DNA of 64,000 nt from NCBI GenBank assembly GCA_951640165.1, contig OX621234.1, positions 25,548,549 to 25,612,548 on the forward strand, written 5' to 3'. Shown here piece by piece: positions 10,870 to 21,700 of the stretch. The notes beneath the pieces were generated by a model. That model saw nothing but the letters and a program-made list of their open reading frames with translations. It had not been told where the DNA came from and did no database searches. Numbering within the stretch: the first letter of the stretch is position 1; every line of letters starts with the position of its first letter. The position numbers and the translations under genes are program-made. This DNA is from Pseudoips prasinana (lineage: Eukaryota; Arthropoda; Insecta; Lepidoptera; Nolidae).

Positions 10870-11330
10870 GCTAGATATAATTAATAGGACAGTGTCTCAA
10901 GTCGAAAGTCTTCGACCAGTGTTCTTGCCAGCGATTACTTACGGAGCAGAAAGATAGGCGTTTATTAGGGGCCTCATAAAAAGGCTGAAGGTCCCCCAAA
11001 AAGCAATGGATAGGGCTATGCTTGGAATTTCCCTGTGAGATTGAATCAGAAATATCGGAATCCATAGACTAATCAAAGTAACCGACATAGCTCGAAGAAT
11101 TTCCAAACTGAAGTGGTAATGGGCGGAGCAAATTGCTTATAGAACCGATGGCCGTATCTGGGGCTGAAAGGTTCTCGAGTGGCGAGTATAAATCGGAAGT
11201 CTCAGTGTGAGCAGGCGCCTTACAAGGTGGACCGATGATCACGTGAGAGTCGCTGGATGCCGACGGATCCGGGTAGCGCGAGACCAGCAAATGTTGAGCC
11301 TTGGTGGAAGTCTTTTAGCTGATATGGTGA
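10870..11330 (+). pseudogene. RTE LINE ORF, C-terminal part, degraded
   Basis: Translation with frameshifts gives, in order, a stretch like VFLPAITYGAE, then RGLIKRLKVPQKAMDRAMLG, then the LKW...AEQIAYRTDGR...KVLEWR stretch, then RWTDDHVRVAGC. This matches the post-RT region and C-terminus of RTE-type non-LTR retrotransposons: the conserved 'TYG-E-W' block, 'QRAMERAMLG', and 'RWTDDLxxVAG'. Several in-frame stops show it is inactive. The minus-strand frames at 10871-11290 are shadows. The piece at 63270-63595 is homologous. Confidence 0.85.
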
Positions 11331-12928
11331 AATAGTTACTTTGTTCGAAAGCCTTCCTGTTTTCTTTTACAATGATTCGTTAGTCGCATGAATTCTGGAT
11401 AAATGAATATCTACTGACATTGTTGATTATAGTAATTTTTTTTACTACTTCTACATAAAAATATATGTTATCCAAAATCAAATTAACCTTTATATACGCT
11501 ACCAAATCCGTACCTGTGCATCTTAGGCTCTGCAATAGAGCCACCGCGTTCTCTGATGTCTGACAAAGAGTGACGTGTCGCCTATTTTTATTAAAACCCG
11601 CAACCTCAGGCATACTTTTTTTAATAACTTATGTACGTAGGTGCGGGTCGAGTCATTTGAATTGCACTCTAGGTTACGCTCGCGAGGTTTTTTCCCAGAA
11701 AATTGTGGAGTGTAGCCTTTGTATGCAAGCTTTGCCGCCTTGACTCGAGATTTGTTTCAAAGTGTTATACTTTTACGTGTATGTATACCGATAATGTGGA
11801 ATTCAATGGATATTGTTTTCTACCGTTTCACTGTATAAAATAATTTCCATTACTGAAATTGCAATTCAATACTCAAGCAAGAATTAAAGAAAAACAATAT
11901 TTTTCATATGTTTATCACATACAAGTGGCCCACATAAATACATTAAAAAGATAAATTAGTATGAAAACAAATTTTAGTAACTTTTATAGGCAAATATTGG
12001 ATGACTTGAGTTAAATATTTGTAATTATTTATAAATATTTTTATAATTTTTGTAAATTATGAAGATAATATTCAACCCATGTTACTCGCTGATAATGCAG
12101 CTTTCATAGACGAAGACTTTTAAATTAGATAACAAGTTTTAAGTTTATCTATCACAATCTAACATGTAAGAAATCATAACAAATATTTAGTATGCGCTTC
12201 ACATTATACCCCTATTTTTCACTTCTTCATTTGTTGCACACCTATTACTAGTTATCCTTACAGGTTGATAAGGTTCTGGAGGTAGGTAATGGACAGTCTT
12301 TCAGTACACTGAAAGACCGACAATTGTACAAGAATGGAATACAGAGTTCTATTCTGTAAAAAATATATATCAGGTATTTTACTAGTGAGATAACAGGTTG
12401 CTTCACGAAATAAAAGTTTATGCGGACAGCGAATGTGTGTTCCGCTCTAGATATCTAAAAAATAGGCAAATTTGATAATGAAATTTTTAATGTAAATATA
12501 AACCATCTCAGGTTTATTTTATTATGAAAAAGAGAAAGATTTTATATGAAGTAGGTGATTATTTCGAGATTCTATATTCATTATTTCACTCAATAATACT
12601 TTTATTGTTTATAAGAGCCGTATAAGCTGTGCTTGACCGGGGTGTTGCTAAACAACGCTCACTTGAGATAAGTTGCTGCCTATTCTTGTTAGGTAAGTGT
12701 CGAGTAACTGTTTTGATCAGTCCATGTCGATACGAGTCCATGTAGTCAGACGTTGAGAGAGTTATTCTAGCAGTTCTGCAGAGCGTAACCTCCAGAACTA
12801 GAATTTTGTAACATATTAAGCTACCAAACCGGTCATCCAAGCTTAGAATAACTAGAAGAGAATACCTAACCTAATTCTATATACAAATGGAAGTTACTGT
12901 TTTTATTAAATGTTTCTAATTACTTTGA
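11331..12928. other. AT-rich DNA with one possible ratchet site
   Basis: No gene is seen; the 77- and 84-codon minus frames here carry no recognisable domain. A zero-length-exon motif (pyrimidine-rich run ending TTAG followed by GTAAGTG) lies at 12692|12693 on the plus strand and is treated as a finding. Confidence 0.45.
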
Positions 12929-13155
12929 CGGGCCGGTTCGTTTGGTTACGAGATACTAGCCTTACAGCCGCAGTTCGTGGGTTCGATTCCCATCCAGGAC
13001 AAATATTCGCGTGCATGAACTTGTCTGTATAGGTGTAATGGCTTATAAGTATGTATTTACAAAAGAAAAGTAGTTTATGTTATCTGGTTTCCATAGTAGG
13101 TACTAGTTCCGCTTAGTTTTGGATCAAATGGCCATGTGTTAATAATGTCCCATTA
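12929..13155 (+). mobile_element. tRNA-derived SINE, family A (copy 1)
   Basis: The head has a box B match (GGGTTCGATTCCCA) at about 12978. It is followed by the family-A body: 'gtatttacaaaagaaaagtag', then 'tatctggtttccatag', then 'tccgcttagtttt', then 'gatcaaatggcc', ending 'aataatgtccca'. The same order appears in the copies at 13761, 47871, 48346, 49843 and 53361 (minus). RNA polymerase III would have transcribed active members. This copy has no coding capacity. Confidence 0.9.
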
Positions 13156-13760
13156 TATGCCAACATAATAATGTGTGACGCTGTTAATGTTGATGTTGAT
13201 GACACAGTTGTCAGTATAAAAAAGTCAAAGTATCCAACATCAAAACTCATGAAACATGGAGGTATATATATACCTATTTCATAATGTACACTATCTCCAA
13301 TAGTTGTACCATTCTCATCTCTACCACTATCAACATTTGTATCTCACAGCTTTACACATCTAAAACTATAATAATGTACAAGATCAATCTAAAAAATTCA
13401 TTGCACACCTTTGACAAGTCAAAGTTGAAAAGCATTTGAATGTGCGACGATAAAAATATCGATGTATGTACGTACGTAGCTTATACTTATGTGTGTGTGT
13501 ACGTCTACAAAGGGTCTCACTCCTCTATGCTTTTCATTCATTTCACTCCATCCCTTAGACTCTTTTCACTACGACTACGCCTTTAGACAGCCTCTATTTT
13601 TTATATTAGTCTCACTCAATTTTAAACGTGAAGTTATGTTAGAACTTTGTAACTATTTTGTGAAAATACTATATTATATTATGTATAATCGAGTTAGTAT
13701 AGATTAGACTCGATTTAAAACTCAATATTAATGATACTTTAGACTTAGATACTTTTGATT
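13156..13760. other. spacer between two SINE copies
   Basis: Contains short simple repeats (GTTGATGTTGATG at 13188, GTGTGTGTGTACG at 13490). The 72-codon frame at 13489-13707 has no domain. Nothing else is seen. Confidence 0.5.
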
Positions 13761-14025
13761 GGCGGGCCTGTTGGCGTGGTTGTTAGATACGCTGCCTTTA
13801 ACGCCGCAGGTCGTGGGTTCGATTCCCACCCGGGACAGATATTTGTGAGTATGAACATGTCTATTTGCCTGAGTCTGGGTAGAAATTATCTATATACGTA
13901 TATATTTACAAAAGAAAAGAAGTAGATGTAGTATATCAGTTATCTGGTTTCCATAGTACAAGCTCTGCTTAGTTTGGGAACAGATGGCCGTGTGTGAATA
14001 ATGTCCCAGGATATTATTATTATTA
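13761..14025 (+). mobile_element. tRNA-derived SINE, family A (copy 2, near full length)
   Basis: This is the most complete family-A copy. It has a tRNA-like head from GGCGGGCCTGTTGGCGTGG through box B GGTTCGATTCC, then 'gggaca', the conserved 'acaaaagaaaag' and 'atctggtttccatagtacaagctctgcttag' body, and an end at 'aataatgtcccaggatatt' followed by an ATT-rich tail. It lies in the same orientation as copy 1, about 0.6 kb downstream. Confidence 0.92.
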
Positions 14026-15570
14026 ATGATAATTACTACACAAATAAATAAATTTACAAATATTATGATTAATATATAAAATAAAAATTTGTCGTATACA
14101 TTTTATTTATTTATTGTCAATTAGTAGGCTGCTCCGGCTTCGCACTGTATATAGGTATAAAAGATAACTGGTACACTAAACTACTAATTTATGTAACCAA
14201 ATAATGGCTTTTATCAACAAATTTATTTATGTATAATAAATGCTATATTATTCTAATTTTAGTTCGGACTCTATTTATTATTTTTACAAAATAAAATACA
14301 TTCCGTAAAATCTATTCTCTAGGAACGTAGACTTATTTAGGTGTAAGAACAACACAAAAACTTGCTTTTTTAAGACTTAAAGTAATTTTAACAATTGGAA
14401 AACGATAGCGGCGTACGATATAAAATCAACAAAATAAAAAAAATGTTATGTTGAAACATGTCGAAGGTTAAAACAGGTCCCCCGCCCGTTACAAAAAAGC
14501 ATGTTTACGAAAATTCCCTGTATCGCCAGTCGTAGTGTTATTATGGGTTATTGATCAAATTCATATAAACCATCTCAATGTTCTGAATTTTAAATTCCGG
14601 ACAGGTGATGTATATTCTAATGAGCGATGACAGACAGACGAGATATTGAATCTCATAAATCTTAACTAAAGTGAACAGATATATGCGAATACCTACTTAT
14701 ATGAAGGTTCTGATATAAGTATTCGAATATAAGTCTAGACATTCGAGTATTCATCAATAGCTCATATAAAGAATAATCGCTGCCAATGAATTCTAAAATA
14801 TTGTAGTTTCATTCTACAAAATTGGAGTAGACATACGAAATGGTTTACCTAATATGTAATTTATAAGTCAGCACGCAGAAGTCAGGCTTTTATTATTAGT
14901 AGGAATAAAGATAAGTACCGGAGGGCTATAAAAATCATGTCTGCAGTTTAAGATTTTCGTCTTTGAGGGAAATTGTCGAATTGGAGGTACGTACCGGTAG
15001 CGGTAACATCGGCGGCCTCGTGAATATTTCATTAGGCAACATGGCGCATGCGCGCAGTTCGTCTCAAGTAAGATGACAAAGTTGACTTCAGCAAGACTGT
15101 AACAAAATCATACGTCAGGTGACCAAGAGCCTTCGGTTTCTTCTGTAATCTTACCTGTCAACTATTTAACTGTATTCAACCGCATATGATGTTTTCCTTT
15201 TTGTTGTAAGGTGATTAAAATGATTTTCAGTCACGGCTCGGTTTACATTACATTAATAAATTTGAATCATAAATTATGGGTACGACGTAATTAATTAATT
15301 AATTTTCTCGTTATATAAAGCACCATATGAGTAAATATTCAGGTACCTTTTATAATGTTATGTAGTATTACTTGCGTACTAACTTTTGAAAGATAAAATT
15401 AATGAACTTCAGAGAGCCAACGAATACAATAAAAAAAATTGTAATGCATGTTTCAATTTCACTTTTTATTTCCGTAACATAAAACAAAAGTGCCGCTTAC
15501 ATTTATCAGATTTTGAATAACTGAAGTCGATTGGACATCATTTGTCATTTTTTTTACGGTTGTTGTTAAT
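14026..15570. other. AT-rich DNA, little else
   Basis: A fragment at 14125-14155 ('tgctccggcttcgcactgtatataggtataaaa') resembles the end module of common lepidopteran repeats, but its boundaries could not be set. A slightly GC-richer patch lies at 14985-15070 (with 'gcgcatgcgcgc'). No gene is seen. Confidence 0.45.
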
Positions 15571-15580
15571 TTAAAGTTTA

Positions 15581-15717
15581 GACAGCCAGCACATCAAGCT
15601 ACACCAATCTGTCAAATTTCCCCAATTGAAAGTGAACCTTATATTTTAACGATAAAGTTAAAAATCTATTCAAGAAATTTGACAGATTGGGGTAGAGGCA
15701 TGTTCTGGCGTCTGTAC
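15581..15717. repeat. foldback element or hairpin, about 137 bp
   Basis: The inner arms 15599-15620 and 15674-15695 match 21 of 22 positions (core CCAATCTGTCAAATTTC). Pairing continues outward with gaps ('agacagccagcacat' against 'atgttctggcgtct'), giving arms of about 40 nt around a 53-nt loop. This could be a small MITE or a long hairpin RNA precursor. No target duplication was identified. Confidence 0.8.
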
Positions 15718-16894
15718 TACGGCTCCAACTAGTGAAATAAATATCTGTATCATTTCATGGGTAAAAAATTTAACTAGACTCAGAACTACTTCATAGGCGT
15801 TATACAAATAGTTATCTATAAGGTAGAAGCGTAGTGACAGCCTTAAGTACCGTACCACTGCAGATATCTTGAAGACATTTGACCTGTTCTTGATGTACAC
15901 TAATTATATACTTCACATCAGTAGACAGTTCTAACTAATTATTCGGTCAATAAAGCAAGAAATTCTAAATTTCATTGACAAATTTATCAAATTCAATTGA
16001 CATTACACTCCTTTCTATTAAAATTATGTATCTATCTTTTCTTTAAAGTACGAAAAGGACTTAATCCCTGTCCTTTTAACACGTGAATTAAACTGTCTAA
16101 CTAATAAAACTGCTAGCCCGGAACATGTAATTAGTCAACAGGTGCTAAAACGTGTTGCTTATTTTCCCTTAGAGATACGCGGCTAATTAAATTGAAACCT
16201 AAAAAATGTCCTTTTCATAAGAACGTTGTTAGAAAAACATGCAAAACAAATGTGTTGGTTACAATCGGGGTTAATTTAAAACCAAAGCCGGGAATGATGA
16301 GTGAACAAAACTTTCAAGTTGCATGTAGAATTGCAAAATATTGGATTGGTTTGTTGTAACTACTCAATATAATGTTAGATATATTATTTAATTAATAGAA
16401 TAGACCCACAGCTTGAGCATAGAATTATAAATAACATTACTAGTCACCGTAAAGCCAATTACACGTCCTAGCTTGTAGAGAAGCAAAAACATTTTTGAAT
16501 GCAATTTTTGAAAAACATTTTAGAACTTACTTAAATACTACGTTTTGGCGCTTTGTGATAATCATACATGACTTTTATAGGTGACTTATAATAACAATTT
16601 TACTAAGAACCCGTTGTATTGCCATTTGAGGAGAGATTCATTAATTATGTTTAGAATATAGGTCATGTGGCTGATCACATGACGTAGGGCTATGGGAAGA
16701 AAATCATGGATACTTGATAAATTTGGTCTGAACCATATATCTAGCCAGGAAATAAAGATGTGGCATCAGGGAATCAACGTTTGAATGTAGTATTTTGAAT
16801 GCGTTTTTAAAGATTTTAGATGTGTGCATCATAAATTTTAACATTTGCGAGGTTGTGGCGCCAATACTATTGTTGTGTACATTAATTCAATCGA
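15718..16894. other. AT-rich DNA, nothing supported
   Basis: A 76-codon minus frame (15670-15900) overlaps the foldback and has no domain. I see no repeat partner or RNA gene. Confidence 0.5.
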
Positions 16895-17046
16895 CTGCAC
16901 GTGTGGTGCAACGACTAAGACAGTCGCCTCGCCGCATTGTGTCGCGGGTTCGAGTCCCGCGCCGGACAACTATTTATGTCTATTTTATGTTTCCAAAGTG
17001 CCCCGAGACACAGGGACTAGTTTCCATAATGCGGGCACTGTCTTAA
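16895..17046 (+). mobile_element. tRNA-derived SINE, family B (copy 2)
   Basis: The head has a box-A-like GTGGTGCAACG and a perfect box B (GGGTTCGAGTCCCGC) at about 16947, followed by 'gccggacaac'. The body 'ttccaaagtgccccgagacacagggactag' continues to 'gggcactgtcttaaaaaa'. It shares this tail with the minus copy at 33379-33573, so family B extends about 70 bp beyond the shorter copies. Short frames that overlap it are incidental. Confidence 0.92.
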
Positions 17047-17349
17047 AAAATATAATTAAAAAACATAATTCGTAGTTCGAATTTACGTTTAAGTTAGTTG
17101 TTAAATGTAATCTGTATTTGATCATGGTAGATTGCACCGTAGCCACGTAGCGCACAAATCGAAATAGATTGTAACTTATAACGTGTCTAAACAAACAACT
17201 TCGACAACAAATACCTTTACATAAAACCCCGAAAATGAACTTTTGTTTACTAAGGAGTTAGTTCATAGTATAATATTAATAATACACTTGTAATCAAGTC
17301 ATAAACCAAAGGTTCTAAATCACGTTCACATGACTTAGTAGACAGTTTC
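17047..17349. other. AT-rich spacer
   Basis: I see no gene, RNA gene or repeat. Confidence 0.5.
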
Positions 17350-17760
17350 ACTAGACGAAAGACGTCTGGAATTAAAAGGAATCAAATATGAACGCAGTAT
17401 GCATGTTACATGAACAACGGTGGGCTCTTGGCGGCGCGCCGTTGCTCCGACAACTAAAACTTATACATTAATAATACGTTTGCTTACAATGCGCTTTAAA
17501 TGTAGATCCTGTGCGTCCCGCTCTGGCAACGTCTCGCTCTCACCAGCCCTGCCCGCAGCGCATACGACGGCAGGCATGCAAAATGTACGAACTAACGTAC
17601 CCTTCTCTCAAGATAATGCTTGGCCCTCCCTGCTCCCTGTCCCCCAACACTACCCGCCCTTGCCATTCTATCGATGGTCGGCTCTTGGACATTTTCATAA
17701 TCGATCATTTCCTTTTAATAAATCGTATGAAGTTTGGGTCTGCTGAGTATAGTTAAGTAA
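17350..17760. promoter_or_regulatory. candidate cis-regulatory block 3 (repeat-poor)
   Basis: The block has mixed composition with a C-rich middle (17518-17680) and A/T-core sites at its edges (AATAATACGTTTGC near 17470; TTTTAATAAATCGTATG near 17715). Overlapping frames of 81 and 108 codons share the C-rich stretch and show no domain. No transposon signature is present. A regulatory role is inferred from contrast with the flanks. Confidence 0.3.
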
Positions 17761-17794
17761 ATTATATTTTTAATTGTGTAGTCACGTGTTTAGG

Positions 17795-18200
17795 TTGATT
17801 GCCACGTTGGTTTAACGGTAGGTTCGATTTCCAAGACGGCTCATAAACTGCTCTCGAAATCTTTCTCTCAAAAGAGAAAGCGCTGAGACAATGGAAATCT
17901 TTCTTTGTGCATGGGCAGTGTTTACCCTAGTGTCAGAGTTGTTGCCGCCCCGTAAGCCTCCTACATGGCTTGTCGACCGTTGTCTAATGACTACAACCGG
18001 CAACGACAGATTGAATGTGCCTTCCGAAGCACGTACACGCTCAGAAATTTCACTACTTTAACGATCACCCAACTATGGACTGATCGCTTGCCTAGGTGCT
18101 TTTACCTTGCCGACCACTTATAGACCGGTGATTGCAACTGGCCATGAGTGCCTCACATACGCCCTGGTATCAACATCTAGAATATCATCGCAGCGCCACC
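17795..18200 (-). repeat. interspersed repeat, family C (copy 2, longest)
   Basis: This is the longest copy. It includes a left edge with a box-B-like 'ggtaggttcgatttcc' and the module that reads, on the minus strand, 'cgtgcttcggaaggcac'. The unit at 909-1195 matches its distal half in the same order. The 63-codon frame here is a shadow. Confidence 0.65.
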
Positions 18201-19060
18201 TAACGGATCTAAGTGTAAATCGAGGTCATGGAGAGACACTCTCAATTGCACAAAAACAAATCATCAATATCTGTCCGATCGTTTAGAAGGTTGCGCGTGG
18301 AAACTTCTCGAGGCCAAGACGCACAAAAAATACATTTAAATCACTGAATCCGTTTTCGCGATATCATTAAAAACCGTTCAATGCCATATGTTTGAGAAAT
18401 TAATTAACTTCTTTAATTTTTTCCGATGTTTTAGTAGATATTCCGCTAGTCGGCTGCGAACGGTGACAGATTCAAAAAATTGAAAATCATTAATGCAATC
18501 ATAAATATCTACCCTGCATATTCGATTTTTATGTAAACATTTGATGGACAGCGTCCACAAAAAAGTCAATTGAAGCAATACGAACTCAAGGATGCGAGTA
18601 GTCAATTGTGCAATTGTATAGAAACGCTGCCCGATTCAAATCACCACTTGAAGCATTTTTTCTTGCGCGTCGAAGATTATCTCGTTGTTGATCTGAGTAA
18701 TAAGCTCGACGATTTTTCATTGCAAACCGAGCCGTTTCACAAGAAGAGGAAAGAAAGGCATTCTTTCCTCTTAAGCACAAAGTTGGGCCATACTAACGCT
18801 GTGCTTTTCTCGTGCGAGTTTTCGTTCTCCTTCAGTGAATTGATTCGCAATGTTACGAAGTCTAATTGCATTACAGCTTCGTAGGAAATTATTTGATCTT
18901 CCTGGTCGCGGCATTTTTAATTCTAATAATACTCGCACAATAAGATTTATTAACAACGCTGGTACAGAACAAAAGACGAGATGAATCCAAAAAAAATTAG
19001 AGATCAACTCAATCGGTATATCGTATGTATCCTCCTTTCTTTTATGTATATAGATTTAAT
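18201..19060 (-). mobile_element. degraded Helitron, 5' part
   Basis: On the minus strand the sequence runs from an AT-rich leader ('ctatatacataaaaga', near 19050) into the replicase N-terminus described in the nested entry. The leader style and the 'gcgagtattattagaattaaaa' segment before the start match the second element at 40010-40480. The interior after 18586 is rich in stops. The 3' terminal hairpin and CTRR end were not found. Confidence 0.65.
18586..18914 (-). pseudogene. Helitron Rep/helicase N-terminal fragment
   Basis: Starting at an ATG at 18914 the frame reads MPRPGRSNNFL, then IRLRNIANQFTEGERKLARE. After a stop or frameshift near 18775 it continues in another frame with RRAYYSDQQRDNLRRARKN, then SGDLNRAAFLYNCTIDYSHP, then a stop. 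Helitron-encoded Rep/helicase proteins of insects begin with arginine-rich tandem units (...RNxxAxxTEEQRExxRxRxR...) followed by an AAFxYDPTIDYxxH motif. Both hallmarks are visible, in the right order. The catalytic Rep (HUH) and helicase domains are missing. One frameshift and stops make it non-functional. Confidence 0.75.
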
Positions 19061-19836
19061 AAACATATCCATCGACAGCCTCGTTGTTCTAGTGCTATCG
19101 TGTTAACAGACTCTGAATTTCGGGGACCGAAAAAATTTCAAAGTTGGCAATGTAACAGCCGTTTTTATGGAGATGTTATTATAAAACATAAGTGATGCGC
19201 CTGACTTATTATAAGAATGAATCAAAACGGAGTCGGCCTGCCTTTACGCTGATACTTGTGCACTATACAAAGTTCGCAGAGATCGGTACGTCTAGTAGGT
19301 GGTGCTTTGAGATTGGGAAATTCCAAAAGGGAGTTTATCCATTTGGGAGATTAGAACACTGCCATATAATAGCGTCAAGTACTGAAATATATTTTTATAA
19401 TTAACAGTTCTTTAGTCTTTAGAGTTCCTAAAGTTCGAATAAAAACAGAACCTTTGTAGCATCACTCTTGTGTATTTAAGTTTGACACTCCAAGTTGGTG
19501 ACGTACATATTTAAAGTCGAGATTTATTAAGTAAATAAATGGAAGTTGAAGATTGACTTGGTGTGACCTTATTGTGGGGGTCAGAAATATGTCATATACA
19601 ATTTAAAATGAATAGTATAGCATTGTTAGAAAATATATGAAACTTTAGCATGAACTCCTATGAAGAAGGTACAGAAAATTGAAACGTCTTTTATCAAGTG
19701 TACAGTCGTCAAAATCTCATAATATTTTATGTTCCCACAAAATTAATTAATTTATTTATATAATATCCCACAATATTAATTATTTATATAATTAAGTAAG
19801 AAGTGAAAATAGATACAAGTAGCTTGTTTTAGATGC
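19061..19836. other. AT-rich DNA, nothing supported
   Basis: A 70-codon plus frame at 19192-19404 has no recognised domain. No repeat partner is seen. Confidence 0.45.
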
Positions 19837-19847
19837 TGAGGTAGGAG

Positions 19848-20066
19848 GGATTGCTCTGTCATCACCCCATCTCATCTCGTGAGGATCGTAGAAGTCCACC
19901 CGACAGAATATTTACCAGAGGACGGGCAGCAGCTTCCTTCTGGGTACTATGACCATTTTACTGCGATCGCCAACCCGTCTGCCAAGCGTGGTAATTATGG
20001 CATATCCCCGTAACATAATTGTTAGGGGAGGTTTGTCTAGCATTGGACTTCTTTCAGCTGTAATAA
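19848..20066 (+). mobile_element. 5'-truncated retroposon, family D (copy 2), with 11-bp TSD
   Basis: This 219-bp element is flanked by exact copies of TGAGGTAGGAG (19837-19847 and 20067-20077). The plus-strand 3' end is 'cattggacttctttcagctgtaataa', the usual terminal module and A/T-rich tail of RTE-type lepidopteran retroposons. The middle is homologous to the minus-strand copy at 2070-2345. The intact TSD suggests an insertion younger than its neighbours. Confidence 0.9.
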
Positions 20067-20077
20067 TGAGGTAGGAG

Positions 20078-20635
20078 AGATAGTTGTAAGTAATAATAAT
20101 ATTCTTAATGTTTTATTTAATTATTACTACACTTTAGTACCTACGAAGTTTATTGTTATATAAAATTAGGAACATGGCCATGTTTTACATGCATTATGTA
20201 CAGCCAATAGGTAGAACCTTGTGACTTGGGAATTTGAAACTGAATAAATCATTAGATACACCGCTTACCACTAAAATATGCAATAGTTTTGTGTAACTTG
20301 AACGCCTTCAGCGGGGGACACACTAAGTACACCGCAATATTTTATTAAATAAAGTTACACAGTTAGTAGCATGTTATCCAACAAAGTTTGTAGTTTATCC
20401 ACCTATTTATGTAGCCACCGATAAATGTTAATGAGAGGAACACAACCGTATACGTTTGCATTACACTATTTAACTCTGTTTGTAATGTACATCATGCATT
20501 TTTAATTTCTAGAGGTATAGTGGTTCGGAAAACTCTTAAACAGTGTAATTGTTTTGTAGTGTTTGTTTCTTTTGTGTATTTCTAACTTAAATTGTATATG
20601 TGACTTTTGTTTTGTTGCTAAAATGATTGTTGACG
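20078..20635. other. AT-rich DNA, nothing supported
   Basis: I see no gene or repeat. This is the insertion site of the downstream LINE. Confidence 0.5.
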
Positions 20636-21558
20636 TCTCTTGACGTCTCCCAGGCTCTTCAGCCTATATGTCAATGACCTCATTGTCGGGCTCAGCAGTA
20701 TGCGTGTCGGATGCAAGGTAAATGGTGTTAGTATTAACAACATTAACTACGCAGATGACATGGTACTGTTGGGGCCTACGGCGGGGTCAATCAGAGAAAT
20801 GTTGAAGGTCTGTGAGGCCTATGCTACTAAGCATGGGTTAATTTATAATGTGAAAAAATGTGAATACATGGTCTTTAAGGCTGACGGTAAATGTTTGGAA
20901 AACTCGCCTGAAATAACTTTATACGGGTTACCAATAAGCAGGGTCAACAAATTTAAATATCTGGGACATTTTCTTGTCGACAGCCTTAAGGACGATGTAG
21001 ACATCGAGAGAGAGCGTAGGGCACTAGCGGTCAGGGGTAACATGCTGGCTCGTAGATTTTCACAGTGTACAAAACAAGTTAAAATTACTCTGTTTAAATC
21101 GTACTGTCAGAGTTTCTACACTGGCAATCTATGGGTCAATCATACCAAAAGATCGCTAGATGTCCTGCGTATACAGTACAACAATGTTTTCAGAATGCTT
21201 TTGAAACTACCTCGGTTTTGTAGTGCCTCAGAGATGTTTGCGACGGCTCGGACGGACGATTTCCACGCTGTCATCCGCAAAAAAACCGCATCCATCCTAA
21301 GGAGAATAAGAGACAGTGACAACAGCATTTTGAGAACGGTTGCTGAAAATTACAGCTCACCTATTGTTGGACAGTTTGTGCAGAGGGTAATAAAGTAAGG
21401 GTGCATTATTGCGTTCTGCACAGACAAAGTACCTACCTTAATTTATAATACCTCCTCACCAATTTTCCTTACTAACATTAGTTCATAAGTCACTTTATTA
21501 ACAAAATATGGATCTGTATTGTTGTCCGAAATAAAAGTCATTCATTCATTCATTCATT
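20636..21558 (+). mobile_element. 5'-truncated non-LTR retrotransposon with (ATTC)n tail
   Basis: The element enters in the middle of the RT domain at about 20636-20641, has a short 3' UTR with AATAAA near 21529, and ends in (ATTC)n at 21539-21558. A short microsatellite-type 3' end is typical of the CR1/L2-like LINE group. The 5' junction shows a directly repeated decamer (TTGACGTCTC, 20630-20649). This could be microhomology at the truncation point. No matching copy was found after the tail, so no TSD is claimed. Confidence 0.85.
20640..21398 (+). pseudogene. LINE reverse transcriptase, 252 codons open, N-terminus missing
   Basis: This is the only long open frame in the window. It begins with the RT fingers/palm block SPRLFSLYVNDL. 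The catalytic palm motif YADD is at residues 37-40, then GLIYNVKKCE (about 66-75) and the thumb-side block KFKYLGHFLVDS (about 104-115). It ends with an L/R-rich C-terminal region. The order and spacing match the RT domain of a CR1/L2-like non-LTR element. It opens on a non-ATG codon right after a stop, so no start exists. The endonuclease domain and RT blocks 1-3 are lost to 5' truncation. The frame is uninterrupted to its stop, so the insertion is relatively recent. It has no product of its own and no host role is implied. Confidence 0.9.
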
Positions 21559-21566
21559 GTCCCTAC

Positions 21567-21700
21567 TTTCATAATCCGACATGACTGCGGAGGCATCGTC
21601 CACAAAATTGGCAGCTTTAAATGCTCTACAAGACACAAGCCTGTAACACCGCCAATCTCCTGACTTCAGGCTGGTTCTGAGTATTCTTTGTTAAATAATA
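21567..21700 (+). repeat. family E repeat fragment (copy 2)
   Basis: It has 'cataatccgacatgactgcgg' followed by 'acaccgccaatctcctgacttcaggctgg', the order seen at 1995-2045 and 39120-39245. It abuts the (ATTC)n tail of the LINE, so the LINE may have inserted into or beside it. Confidence 0.5.

Noticed and set aside
16895..17046. tRNA gene, from the box B GGGTTCGAGTCCCGC
   Set aside because: The head continues into a body shared by five copies on both strands, and no complete cloverleaf with paired acceptor ends is visible. It is a SINE, not a tRNA gene. The same holds for the heads at 12978, 13815, 34215, 47920, 48935 and 49885.
17420..17756. 108- and 81-codon frames
   Set aside because: Two frames read the same C-rich stretch, with no domain. 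Treated as candidate regulatory DNA instead.
19837..19847. let-7-like seed (TGAGGTAG)
   Set aside because: The word is the target-site duplication of a retroposon and recurs at 20067. No hairpin surrounds either copy, and the rest of the sequence does not match let-7.
20843..21328. Minus-strand frames opposite the LINE RT
   Set aside because: Shadows of the plus-strand RT frame, which carries YADD and the flanking RT blocks.
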